A stretch of 64,000 nt of DNA. Source: Ruminococcus sp. Its GTDB lineage: Bacteria > Bacillota > Clostridia > Oscillospirales > Ruminococcaceae. Position 1 is the first letter of the stretch, and the number at the start of each line of letters is the position of its first letter. The stretch lies in NCBI GenBank assembly GCA_029060305.1, contig JAIDUG010000004.1, positions 1-64,000 of the forward strand, read 5' to 3'. The translations under genes were made by a program, and so were the position numbers. This document shows positions 45,216-54,533 of the stretch, one piece after another. A model generated the notes under the pieces. That model had not been told where the DNA came from. It was given only the letters and a program-made list of their open reading frames with translations, and ran no database searches.

Positions 45216-47192
45216 TTGAAAAAGAAATTTCCGACAGTTTCATTAATCGTGCTTATACTTCTTGCGACAAATACACTGATTTCCGCATCAATTTTAAGCA
45301 GTCATGAATCTGTCATGGGAATAATCTGTATTATTCTGTCTGTCCTGACGGCTTCAATGAGTATCGCCGAAATACTTTTCTTTGCAGAAAAAAACGTCCG
45401 GCACGTTTCAAAAATGAATGAACATCTCGAAAATTCCGTATCTGAATATATAAATTCAATGCCTGAGCCTGTCGCTGTTGTTGACAGTGGTAAACTCCTT
45501 ATATGGTGCAACGAATCCTTTACCCGAAACATAAGCGACAGCCCGAAACTTTACGGCACGGATATAAGCAGTCTGGCAGACATAAATTTTGACAACATCA
45601 TTTCAACCGGCACGGGTGTGTGTACTCTTAACGGCAGTACATACAAAGTGACTTCTGATAAGTCTGTAAATAACGATATAACGCTTTATATCCTCTACTT
45701 TCACGACGAAACAGACTATACCTCACTTAAAAGACGTTTTGACGAAACACACCCTAACGTCGTTATAATAACTGTAGACAATTACGACGAAATCCTGAAA
45801 AATGCAAAGGAAAGCGAAAAGTCGCAGGCTTCCGTCGAAGTTGAAAAACTCATAGAAAACTTTATGAGCAATACAAACGGTTTTGTCCGGAAAAGCGGTT
45901 CAAATATGTTCTATGCAGTAATCGAAAACAAACACCTGAACGAAATAATAGCAGGAAAATTCAGCATACTTGATTCTGCAAGAAATATAAAGATTGCCGG
46001 AAAATATCCGCTTACTTTTTCAATAGGAGTGGGAAAAGGTGCGGAATCTCTCGACAAAAGTGAACACATAGCAAAACAATGTCTTGATATGGCTTTGGGA
46101 CGTGGTGGCGACCAAGCCGTTCTGAAAACCGAAAGCGGTTATCAGTTTTTCGGCGGAGTATCGCAGGGAATGGAAAAAAAATCACGTGCAAAAACCCGTA
46201 TACTTTCCAATGCTTTACAGGATATGATATTAAATTCGGACAAGATATTCGTTATGGGACACCGTTTCGGCGACCTCGATTCTGTAGGTTCTTCATGTGG
46301 TATGGCAGGAGCAATAAGACTTCTGAAAAAGGAAGTACATATTGCAGTTGACAGAAACAAAAATCTTGCTTCAAATCTGATTGACCTAACGGAAGACCGT
46401 ACCGACAATGAACTGTTTATATCGCCGGAAAATGCCCTCGCACTTATAACAGACCGTGACTTGCTTATAATAGTAGATACACACAACCCTGATGTCCTTG
46501 AATGTAAGGAACTCTACAGAAAAGCAAAATCTGTAGTTGTAATAGACCATCACAGAAAAAGTGCGAATTTCATTGACAATGCGGTTATTTTCCACCATGA
46601 ACCCTATGCGTCATCTGCTTCCGAAATGGTAACGGAAGTAATCCAGTATTTCAGTTTTCCACCTGACGAAACTTTGCAGGCTTGTTATGCGGACGCTCTT
46701 CTTGCCGGAATAATGCTTGATACAAAAAACTTTGTCATGAAAACAGGTGCAAGGACTTTTGAGGCGGCGGCATACCTGAAAAAAATCGGAGCTGATACTG
46801 TTGCAGTAAAACTTCTGTTTTCCGGTACGATAGACCTTTACAGAAGAAAGTCGCAGATTGTTGCTTCTGCTGAAATATACAACCGTTTCGCAATTGCGAC
46901 GGCAGACTTTGAGTCGGACGACATCAGACTTGCTTCTCCACAGGCGGCGGACGAATTACTGAGTATCGCTGGAGTAGATGCTTCTTTTGTAATATACAAG
47001 ACAGGAAATACAATGAATATTTCCGCACGTTCATTCGGAGCTGTAAACGTACAGGTGATTATGGAAAAACTTGGCGGTGGCGGTCATCAGACAATGGCAG
47101 CCACACAGATTCCCGATATCTCTGCCGACGAGGCAAAACAGAAACTGAAGTCGGCTATTGACGATACTGATTATTCCGGAAAAGATACATAA
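45216..47192 (+). CDS. gdpP: Cyclic-di-AMP phosphodiesterase (GdpP/YybT)
   Basis: The start is TTG 45216 behind AAAGGAG. Two transmembrane helices (residues 1-55), a PAS-like domain (about 80-150), a degenerate GGDEF domain (about 170-300; no GGDEF motif) and a DHH/DHHA1 phosphoesterase (about 335-650) give the GdpP order. Metal residues are present in GHRFGDLDSVGS, IIVDTHNP and VVIDHHRKS, and the DHHA1 motif GGGGHQTMAAT closes it. It degrades c-di-AMP. At 658 aa it fits the family. rnjA lies 27 bases upstream and rplI follows, probably in one transcript. Confidence 0.94.
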   Translation: MKKKFPTVSLIVLILLATNTLISASILSSHESVMGIICIILSVLTASMSIAEILFFAEKNVRHVSKMNEHLENSVSEYINSMPEPVAVVDSGKLLIWCNESFTRNISDSPKLYGTDISSLADINFDNIISTGTGVCTLNGSTYKVTSDKSVNNDITLYILYFHDETDYTSLKRRFDETHPNVVIITVDNYDEILKNAKESEKSQASVEVEKLIENFMSNTNGFVRKSGSNMFYAVIENKHLNEIIAGKFSILDSARNIKIAGKYPLTFSIGVGKGAESLDKSEHIAKQCLDMALGRGGDQAVLKTESGYQFFGGVSQGMEKKSRAKTRILSNALQDMILNSDKIFVMGHRFGDLDSVGSSCGMAGAIRLLKKEVHIAVDRNKNLASNLIDLTEDRTDNELFISPENALALITDRDLLIIVDTHNPDVLECKELYRKAKSVVVIDHHRKSANFIDNAVIFHHEPYASSASEMVTEVIQYFSFPPDETLQACYADALLAGIMLDTKNFVMKTGARTFEAAAYLKKIGADTVAVKLLFSGTIDLYRRKSQIVASAEIYNRFAIATADFESDDIRLASPQAADELLSIAGVDASFVIYKTGNTMNISARSFGAVNVQVIMEKLGGGGHQTMAATQIPDISADEAKQKLKSAIDDTDYSGKDT

Positions 47193-47247
47193 TTCAGAAT
47201 TTTTTCCGGTATATATTTTTTAAGAAAAAGAAAGGCGGTTTTATCAA

Positions 47248-47694
47248 ATGAAAGTTATTTTTTTAAAGGACGTAAAAGGCTCAGGCAAAAAAGGCGAGGT
47301 GAAGAACGTCGCTGACGGATACGCACGCAATATGCTTATTCCAAAGGGAATGGCTATCGAGGCAAACAACAAGAATATGGCTGAACTTGCAGGACAGCAG
47401 GCTTCCGCACAGCACAAGGTTGATATGGAAATCAAGTCAGCTAAGGAATCTGCCGAAAAACTCAAGGGAAAGAAAGTCACCATTACTGCAAAGGCTGGCT
47501 CTAACGGCAAGCTGTTCGGCTCTGTAACCGCCGGAAACGTTGCTGACGCTATCAGAAATCAGATTGGCGTTGAAGTTGACAAGAAAAAAATATCACTCAG
47601 CACAGATATCAAGAATTTCGGTTCTTACAATGCTGTAATAAAACTTTATAACGGCATTTCTGAAAAGATTGATATTGAAGTTGACGAAGGCTGA
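47248..47694 (+). CDS. rplI: Ribosomal protein L9
   Basis: [20 protein letters not shown] is the canonical L9 N-terminus that binds 23S r[19 protein letters not shown] follows. The long connecting helix and the C-terminal domain ([16 protein letters not shown]) make up the 148-residue standard length. An AAAGGCGG site precedes the ATG. The order gdpP-rplI-dnaB is conserved in many Firmicutes. Confidence 0.98.
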   Translation: MKVIFLKDVKGSGKKGEVKNVADGYARNMLIPKGMAIEANNKNMAELAGQQASAQHKVDMEIKSAKESAEKLKGKKVTITAKAGSNGKLFGSVTAGNVADAIRNQIGVEVDKKKISLSTDIKNFGSYNAVIKLYNGISEKIDIEVDEG

Positions 47695-47698
47695 TTGT

Positions 47699-49051
47699 AT
47701 GGAAGAAAATAATTTAAATCTTTCTTCCCGTGACCTTCCGCACAGTACAGAAGCTGAACAGTCTGTTATAGGCTCAATTATTGCGAATCCGTCTGTTATT
47801 CCCGATGTTATGGAACTTGTAAAACCCGAATATTTCTACAATGAACAACACAAGAAAATATATTCGTTAATCGTGAGAATGTACACCGGCGGAAAGCCTG
47901 CTGACATTGTTACAATTCTTGATGAAACCGTAAGACTTAATATATTTGAAACTCCGGCAGAGGGCAAACGTTATCTTGCTCAAATTGCGGAAACTCTTCC
48001 GTCAACTTCCAACGTCTCAAGCTACTGCCGGATAGTTTCAGAAAAATATCTGATAAGAAGTCTTGCAAACGTTGCAGAAAATATTCTTGAAAGTATACGC
48101 TCCGGCGAAAACAATTCGCAGATACTTCTTGATTCTGCTGAACAGCAGATTTATGATATACGTCAGGGGCGTGATATCAAAGGGCTTGTACCGCTTTCCG
48201 ATGCTATAATGGAGGCTTATGACCGTCTCGGAAAAATTTCAGGTCCTGACAAAGAAAAATATATCGGTGCAAGAACAGGCTATACATTGCTTGACAGTAT
48301 AATATCCGGTCTGAATAAATCCGACCTTATTATAATTGCGGCACGTCCGGCTATGGGTAAAACGGCTTTTGCTTTGAATATCGCCGTAAACGTTGCAAAA
48401 CGTACTGACAAAGACGTTGTTACATTCAATCTTGAAATGTCAAGGGAACAGCTTGCAATGCGTATGATTTCTACTGAATCGCTTGTCGATTCTAACCGTC
48501 TGCGTAACGGTCGTATAAGCAGTGACGAATGGGTGAAACTTGCAACAGGTGCGGGATATTTAAGTACGCTGAATATGTATATAGACGATACAGCAGGACT
48601 GACCGTTCAGAATATAAAATCAAGACTCAGGAAAGTCCGGAATTTAGGTCTCGTGATTATTGACTATCTTCAGCTTATAACATCATCTTCACGTTACGAC
48701 AACAGGGCAATTGAAGTTTCAGAAATCACCCGTCAGTTAAAAATTATGGCAAAAGAACTCAATGTACCTATAATATTACTGTCGCAATTGTCAAGAGGAG
48801 TGGAAAGTCGTAGCGATAAACGTCCTATGCTTTCTGACCTGCGTGAATCAGGTTCTATTGAACAAGACGCCGATATTGTGCTTTTCCTTTACCGTGATGC
48901 TTACTACAACAAGGAAAGTACAAAACAGAATATTTCCGAATGTATAGTGGCTAAAAACAGGCACGGTGAAACAGGCACAATTGAGTTGATATGGGACGGA
49001 AAATACACACGCTTCTCAAACATTGACTACAGCAATCCTGCGGAGAGATAA
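47699..49051 (+). CDS. dnaB: Replicative DNA helicase
   Basis: The start is taken at ATG 47699 (MEENNLNLSSRDLPHS), 4 bases after rplI. The N-terminal primase/loader-binding domain (AEQSVIGSII through residue 150) is followed by the RecA-like helicase: Walker A ARPAMGKTAFALN near residue 220, Walker B LVIIDYLQLI near residue 320 and the arginine-finger region near ADIVLFLYRD. At 450 aa it is a complete hexameric fork helicase. Confidence 0.97.
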   Translation: MEENNLNLSSRDLPHSTEAEQSVIGSIIANPSVIPDVMELVKPEYFYNEQHKKIYSLIVRMYTGGKPADIVTILDETVRLNIFETPAEGKRYLAQIAETLPSTSNVSSYCRIVSEKYLIRSLANVAENILESIRSGENNSQILLDSAEQQIYDIRQGRDIKGLVPLSDAIMEAYDRLGKISGPDKEKYIGARTGYTLLDSIISGLNKSDLIIIAARPAMGKTAFALNIAVNVAKRTDKDVVTFNLEMSREQLAMRMISTESLVDSNRLRNGRISSDEWVKLATGAGYLSTLNMYIDDTAGLTVQNIKSRLRKVRNLGLVIIDYLQLITSSSRYDNRAIEVSEITRQLKIMAKELNVPIILLSQLSRGVESRSDKRPMLSDLRESGSIEQDADIVLFLYRDAYYNKESTKQNISECIVAKNRHGETGTIELIWDGKYTRFSNIDYSNPAER

Positions 49052-49052
49052 A

Positions 49053-50390
49053 ATGACAGATAAAATTTTTTCTTTTGTAAAAAAACATAATATGATTAAT
49101 AAAGGCGATACTGTTATATGCGGACTTTCTGGTGGTGCAGACAGTGTCTGCCTTCTTATTGTGCTGTATGAAATAAGCAGTAAAATAGGTTTTACAGTAA
49201 AGGCACTGCACGTCAATCACTGTCTGCGTGGTGCGGAAAGCGACCGTGACGAAAATTTCTGTCGTGAACTGTGTGAAAAACTCGGCATACCATTTAAAGC
49301 AGTTTCGTGCAATGTGACGGCTTTTGCGGAGGAAAAACAGCTTTCTGTCGAGGAATCGGCAAGAATACTGAGATACGGAATTTTTGCGGAAAACTCAGGC
49401 GGTGCAAAGATAGCAACGGCTCACAACGCAAACGACAATCTTGAAACGGTTATTTTCAATCTTGCAAGAGGTTCGGCATTAAAGGGAGTTTCCGGTATAC
49501 CGCCGGTGAGGGATAATATAATCCGTCCACTGCTTGCGGTAAGCCGTAATGAAATCGAAAACCATCTCAAAACATTGAATCAAGAATATGTCACGGATAG
49601 CACAAATCTTTCCGACGACTATACAAGAAACAAAATCCGTCATCAGATACTGCCGGTTTTGTGCGGAATAAATCCGTCTCTTGTGGAAACTTCTGTAAAC
49701 TCCATTGAAACTCTCAGGGAGGAAAACAGTCTGATAGAAGAAATGACGGAAAAAGCGTTGAAAGACTGCAAAGACGGAAACAGACTGCACGGACTTGAAA
49801 ATTTCCACGAAGTAGTACGCAGAAGATGTATTGCAAGACTGCTGACTGAAAACTCTCTCCCCTACTCTCACGACCGTCTCGAAAATATGGACGATATTCT
49901 GGTCAAAGGCGGTAAAGTGAATGTTTCCGGTGATATTTTTTTCATTTCTGACGGTCACAATGCTGAACTGACAAAAATCTGTCCTGTTTCTGAACCGGAA
50001 GTTATTTCGGAAGAACTTAAAACAGGTGAAAACAGTATTTTTCCGGACAGGATTCTTGAATGTAAAATCATTATGTGTGAAGATTTCCGGAAAATTTACG
50101 GTGTTCATAAAAAATTAACATTTTATCTATTAGATTATGATAAAATAAAAGGCAGAGTTATTCTGCGTAACCGCCGTTTCGGAGACAGAATAAAACTTCA
50201 GGGAAAGAATTTCACATCTTCTGTAAAAAAACTTATCAATTCGGAAGTCCCTGCTGAACAACGTGCGGAACTCCATTTCCTTGAAGATGAAAACGGTACG
50301 ATTTTCGCTGAAAAACTCGGCATTGCGGAACGTGTTGCTCCCGATGACAAAACCGTGAGATTGCTGAAAATCTCAATAAGAAACAAATAA
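49053..50390 (+). CDS. tilS: tRNA(Ile)-lysidine synthetase
   Basis: The start is ATG 49053 ([13 protein letters not shown]), 1 base after dnaB. The PP-loop ATP motif [12 protein letters not shown] near residue 28 and the [15 protein letters not shown] segment mark TilS, which attaches lysine to C34 of the AUA-reading tRNA-Ile. The linker domain and the C-terminal domain with [11 protein letters not shown] complete its 445 residues. It directly precedes ftsH, as in Bacillus. Confidence 0.95.
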   Translation: MTDKIFSFVKKHNMINKGDTVICGLSGGADSVCLLIVLYEISSKIGFTVKALHVNHCLRGAESDRDENFCRELCEKLGIPFKAVSCNVTAFAEEKQLSVEESARILRYGIFAENSGGAKIATAHNANDNLETVIFNLARGSALKGVSGIPPVRDNIIRPLLAVSRNEIENHLKTLNQEYVTDSTNLSDDYTRNKIRHQILPVLCGINPSLVETSVNSIETLREENSLIEEMTEKALKDCKDGNRLHGLENFHEVVRRRCIARLLTENSLPYSHDRLENMDDILVKGGKVNVSGDIFFISDGHNAELTKICPVSEPEVISEELKTGENSIFPDRILECKIIMCEDFRKIYGVHKKLTFYLLDYDKIKGRVILRNRRFGDRIKLQGKNFTSSVKKLINSEVPAEQRAELHFLEDENGTIFAEKLGIAERVAPDDKTVRLLKISIRNK

Positions 50391-50410
50391 AAAAGATTGG
50401 AGTGGATATT

Positions 50411-52291
50411 TTGACACCAAAAAAGAACAGAGGCATTTTCACTTATCTGCTTATTGTGCTGATTGCAATAGGTTGTATTTTCTTTATCAGCTCAAAGTTG
50501 TCTGATACGGCAAATAAAAACGATTACACAAGCATAATAAGCCATTTTGACAAATATGAAGTCTCATACTATAAGCTTGATTTGGGTACGGGCGAACTTA
50601 CTTATCAGCTAAGGGGCGAAGATGTCAAGAAAAGATATGAAGTCCCTAACGTCAGTATCTTTCTTGACGATACAGAAAATTATCGTCAGGAGTACAACAA
50701 AAGACACCCGAATGAACCTCTCAAACAGGACTATATCAAAATTACTGACAGAACGTGGCTTTACTCACTGATACCTGTCATTCTCACTGTATTACTCGGA
50801 ATCGCTATTCTTTACTTTATGATGAAACAAAGCAGTGGCGGAGGTAAATATTCGTCATTCGGAAAAGCTAACCTTAAAAATCAGGCAGGTGCAAGAAAAG
50901 CAACTTTCGCAGACGTTGCCGGTGCTGATGAGGAAAAACAGGAACTTGAAGAAATCGTTGATTATCTGAAGAATCCTAAAAAGTACAGCGAAATCGGTGC
51001 TAAAATTCCGAAAGGCGTATTGCTTTTAGGACCTCCGGGTACTGGTAAAACTCTTCTTGCAAGAGCTGTTGCCGGTGAGGCAGGCTGTCCGTTCTTCCCT
51101 ATTTCAGGCTCGGACTTTGTGGAAATGTTCGTCGGCGTAGGTGCTTCACGTGTGCGTGACCTCTTTGAACAGGCTAAAAAACACGCTCCGGCGATAATCT
51201 TCATAGACGAAATCGATGCAGTAGGTCGTCACAGGGGAGCAGGTCTCGGCGGTGGTCACGATGAACGTGAACAGACCCTCAACCAGTTGCTTGTAGAAAT
51301 GGACGGTTTCACAGGAAACGAAAGCGTTATCGTAATCGCTGCGACAAACAGACGTGATATTCTTGACCCCGCACTTCTCAGACCCGGACGTTTTGACAGA
51401 CAGATTGTTGTAGGTTATCCCGACGTAAAAGGTCGTGAGGAAGTATTGAAAGTTCACGCAAAAAACAAACCTCTTGCACCTGACGTTGACCTGAAAGTAA
51501 TCGCACAAACAACACAGGGATTTACAGGAGCAGACCTCGAAAATCTCCTCAATGAATCCGCATTGCTCGCCGCACGTGCAGGAAGACTTTCAATTACTGA
51601 AAAAGATATTGAAGACGCTACTATGAAAGTAATCGCAGGTCCTGAAAAGAAGTCAAGGATTGTTTCAGAACACGACAGACGTGTTACTGCCTATCACGAA
51701 GCAGGTCACGCAATCGCCGCCTATAATCTTCCCACACAGGATAAAGTACATCAGGTTACAATAATTCAGCGTGGTATGGCAGCAGGTCTTACTGTAACAC
51801 GTCCCGACAACGACGACCAGCACGTTTCAAGAAATCAGATGCGTGAAAGCATTATAATGTTGCTCGGCGGTCGTGTGGCTGAGGAAATCGTACTTGACGA
51901 TATATGCACAGGAGCTTCAAACGATATAGAACGTGCTACTTCAACGGCTCGTAATATGGTTACAAGATACGGATTTTCCAAAAAACTCGGTACAGTGGTT
52001 TATGGTTCTGACAATGACGAAGTATTTCTCGGCAAGGATTACGGACATACAAGAAATTACAGTGAAGCTGTTGCCTCACAGATTGACAGCGAAGTTTACT
52101 CAATCATTCAGAAAGCATACAGCGACTGTACTGACATTCTCAACGCAAATATTGACAAACTTCATCTGCTTGCAAGGTATCTTCTTAAATTTGAAAAGAT
52201 TGACGGCGAAGACTTTGAAAAACTGATGAGGGGAGAAATTACTGAGGATGTTCTCATTGACCCTTCCGGCAGTGACGAAATTTCAGAATAA
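50411..52291 (+). CDS. ftsH: ATP-dependent zinc metalloprotease FtsH
   Basis: Start chosen at TTG 50411, eight bases after the GGAG site; GTG 50402 overlaps that site. Two transmembrane helices (about residues 9-30 and 116-138) flank an extracytoplasmic domain. The AAA module follows (Walker A GPPGTGKT, Walker [12 protein letters not shown], second region of homology [20 protein letters not shown]), then the zinc site HEAGH near residue 430. It degrades membrane and short-lived regulatory proteins. Complete at 626 aa. Confidence 0.97.
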   Translation: MTPKKNRGIFTYLLIVLIAIGCIFFISSKLSDTANKNDYTSIISHFDKYEVSYYKLDLGTGELTYQLRGEDVKKRYEVPNVSIFLDDTENYRQEYNKRHPNEPLKQDYIKITDRTWLYSLIPVILTVLLGIAILYFMMKQSSGGGKYSSFGKANLKNQAGARKATFADVAGADEEKQELEEIVDYLKNPKKYSEIGAKIPKGVLLLGPPGTGKTLLARAVAGEAGCPFFPISGSDFVEMFVGVGASRVRDLFEQAKKHAPAIIFIDEIDAVGRHRGAGLGGGHDEREQTLNQLLVEMDGFTGNESVIVIAATNRRDILDPALLRPGRFDRQIVVGYPDVKGREEVLKVHAKNKPLAPDVDLKVIAQTTQGFTGADLENLLNESALLAARAGRLSITEKDIEDATMKVIAGPEKKSRIVSEHDRRVTAYHEAGHAIAAYNLPTQDKVHQVTIIQRGMAAGLTVTRPDNDDQHVSRNQMRESIIMLLGGRVAEEIVLDDICTGASNDIERATSTARNMVTRYGFSKKLGTVVYGSDNDEVFLGKDYGHTRNYSEAVASQIDSEVYSIIQKAYSDCTDILNANIDKLHLLARYLLKFEKIDGEDFEKLMRGEITEDVLIDPSGSDEISE

Positions 52292-52298
52292 ACACTTT

Positions 52299-52337
52299 CC
52301 GGACTGCTGTAAATATGTACCAGTAGTCCGGATTTTT
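52299..52337 (+). terminator. Intrinsic terminator of the ftsH transcript
   Basis: An 11-pair stem CCGGACTGCTG / CAGTAGTCCGG (52299-52309, 52321-52331) followed by ATTTTTT. Confidence 0.9.
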
Positions 52338-52368
52338 TAAGAATTATATATAAACAGGAGATAATAAA

Positions 52369-53319
52369 ATGGACAAAAAATACTATTCAAATCAGATAAA
52401 CGCTATTCTCAGCGAAGTAAAAAAAGCGGTAATCGGAAAAGACCAGATTATAATAAAAGTTCTGCTGGCTATCCTCTGCAAAGGACACGTACTTATTGAA
52501 GATATTCCGGGGGTGGGAAAAACTACTCTTGCACTTGCATTTTCAAAAGCACTTTCGCTTGAACATAACCGTATGCAGTTTACGCCGGACGTTCTGCCGT
52601 CTGACGTTACAGGATTTTCAATATACAACAAAAATACAAATAATTTTGAGTTCAGAAAAGGTGTTGCGTTCTGTAATCTTTTTCTCGCCGACGAAATAAA
52701 TCGTACTTCCAGTAAAACGCAGTCGGCACTTCTTGAGCTTATGGAAGAAAAAAGCATAACAGTTGACGGTATGACGTACAGACTTCCTGAACCTTACACG
52801 GTAATAGCTACTCAGAACCCGATAGGCTCGGCAGGCACTCACAATCTTCCTGATTCTCAGCTTGACAGATTTATGATTAAATTAAGTATGGGCTATCCGG
52901 ATTTCAACGGTGAGGTCTCCATTCTCAAATCAAAAGCAAACGACAATCCCCTTGCAAACGTAAACCCTGTCGCAAACGAAAACGTTATTTTAGCATTACA
53001 GGAATATATTTCAAACATATACATTGACGACAGAATCTATGAATATATAGTATCACTTTCTTCCGCTACCCGAAATCACCCTATGCTGAAACTCGGAATA
53101 AGCCCAAGAGGTACGCTTGCACTTATGAATATTTCAAGAGGAATAGCGGTTGCAATGGGTCGTGATTATGTCATTCCTGACGATATTTCCTATATCTGTA
53201 AGGACGTTTTTGAACACCGTGTTATGCTCAGCTCAAAGGCTAAACTGTCGGAAGTCACTGCCGGAGATGTTATAAATGAAATCATAAAGTCCGTACCCGT
53301 TCCGAGAATAAAAGGGTGA
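52369..53319 (+). CDS. MoxR-family AAA ATPase
   Basis: A 316-residue chaperone-like ATPase. Walker A is DIPGVGKTTLAL near residue 45, Walker B FLADEINRTSSKTQSALLE near residue 105, sensor 1 VIATQNPIGSAGTHNLPDSQ near residue 145. MoxR proteins mature partner proteins; the partners here are the DUF58 protein and the transglutaminase-like protein encoded right after. It begins with an AACAGGAG site after the ftsH terminator. Confidence 0.93.
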   Translation: MDKKYYSNQINAILSEVKKAVIGKDQIIIKVLLAILCKGHVLIEDIPGVGKTTLALAFSKALSLEHNRMQFTPDVLPSDVTGFSIYNKNTNNFEFRKGVAFCNLFLADEINRTSSKTQSALLELMEEKSITVDGMTYRLPEPYTVIATQNPIGSAGTHNLPDSQLDRFMIKLSMGYPDFNGEVSILKSKANDNPLANVNPVANENVILALQEYISNIYIDDRIYEYIVSLSSATRNHPMLKLGISPRGTLALMNISRGIAVAMGRDYVIPDDISYICKDVFEHRVMLSSKAKLSEVTAGDVINEIIKSVPVPRIKG

Positions 53320-53325
53320 CTGCCT

Positions 53326-54519
53326 ATGCTGATTGTTAAGATACTTTTTCTTCTTCTGATAGTAATATGCGTATTTTTCTATATACTGTATATGTGGAAT
53401 TTTTCACTTGTACTGATGATAATTTTTCTTGTACTGCCTGTAGTGATGTTCGTGACAACGCTGATAACAAAACTTTCAATAAAGACGGAATTTGCGGTAC
53501 AGTCGAAAGCCACTCCGAAAAATAAGTCTTTTCCTGTACAGCTTTGTGTTACTAACAAAAGTATTTTTCCTGTCGGAAAGGCAGAAGCACACATTGAATA
53601 CTACAATATATTCAATAATCAGATTAACGAATTTGAGTTGCTTTTTCCGTTGCAGGCACTCAACTCCCACCGTGTAACGTTTCAGCTCAGTTCAAAATAC
53701 TGCGGTATTCTGAAAATCCGTTCAGCATACATCAGTATATACGACCCTCTCAGAATATTCCGTTTCAAGACCGGAAAAAACATAACAGCAGAAATTGCAG
53801 TAATGCCGGAAATCCACGAAGTAAACGGTGCTATAAGTTTCACTGACCGTGAAAGTGAAGAAAGTTCGGTATTTTCTGAGAACAATGCCGGTGATGACCC
53901 GTCGGAAGTTTTTGACTTACGTGAATATGCAGTAGGCGACAAAATCAACCGTATTCACTGGAAACTTTCCTCAAAAAAAGACGAGCTTATTGTAAAAGAA
54001 TACAGTATGCCGGTTGACGTACCGTGCATGATTTTTCTGAATCTGAAATGCTATGAAGATTCTGAGTATACACTGCCTGTTTTCGATACCCTCGTGGAAA
54101 CTCTTATGTCGGTCTCGCAGTTTCTGATTGAAAATGAACGTATTCACAAAGTTGTTTATTATAACGCCTCAATGCGTGAGTTTTGCGAAACTGATATAAC
54201 AAGTCCGGAAGTACTTGCGGAAACAGTAAGAAATATGATATTTTCAGTAAACGACAACCTTTATTGTGAACCGCCGGAGAAGTATTTTCAGATAAACCCG
54301 AATATTTCGCTGTCGTCATTTACTTTTATAACTTCTGCTCCCGATACTTCAGTACTGCACTATATAGAGGAAAATATCGACGCTGATATTCGCAATGCTG
54401 TAGTGATAGTGAAGTCTCCGGAAAATGTTTCTGAAGTCTGTGCAGGAATTACCGAACTCAACACAATACCGGTTGTAATAGGCAGAATAACTTCGTCCGT
54501 CAGGGACATTGAACTCTGA
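53326..54519 (+). CDS. DUF58 membrane-associated protein
   Basis: Two N-terminal transmembrane helices (about residues 4-50), then a beta domain and the DUF58 core with the marker DLREYAVGDKINRIHWKLSS near residue 205, preceding a VWA-like fold. DUF58 proteins go with MoxR and TgpA proteins in a conserved set thought to act at the cell envelope. It starts 6 bases after moxR. Product of 397 aa, about normal for the family. Confidence 0.9.
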   Translation: MLIVKILFLLLIVICVFFYILYMWNFSLVLMIIFLVLPVVMFVTTLITKLSIKTEFAVQSKATPKNKSFPVQLCVTNKSIFPVGKAEAHIEYYNIFNNQINEFELLFPLQALNSHRVTFQLSSKYCGILKIRSAYISIYDPLRIFRFKTGKNITAEIAVMPEIHEVNGAISFTDRESEESSVFSENNAGDDPSEVFDLREYAVGDKINRIHWKLSSKKDELIVKEYSMPVDVPCMIFLNLKCYEDSEYTLPVFDTLVETLMSVSQFLIENERIHKVVYYNASMREFCETDITSPEVLAETVRNMIFSVNDNLYCEPPEKYFQINPNISLSSFTFITSAPDTSVLHYIEENIDADIRNAVVIVKSPENVSEVCAGITELNTIPVVIGRITSSVRDIEL

Positions 54520-54533
54520 GGGGGATTCTGAAC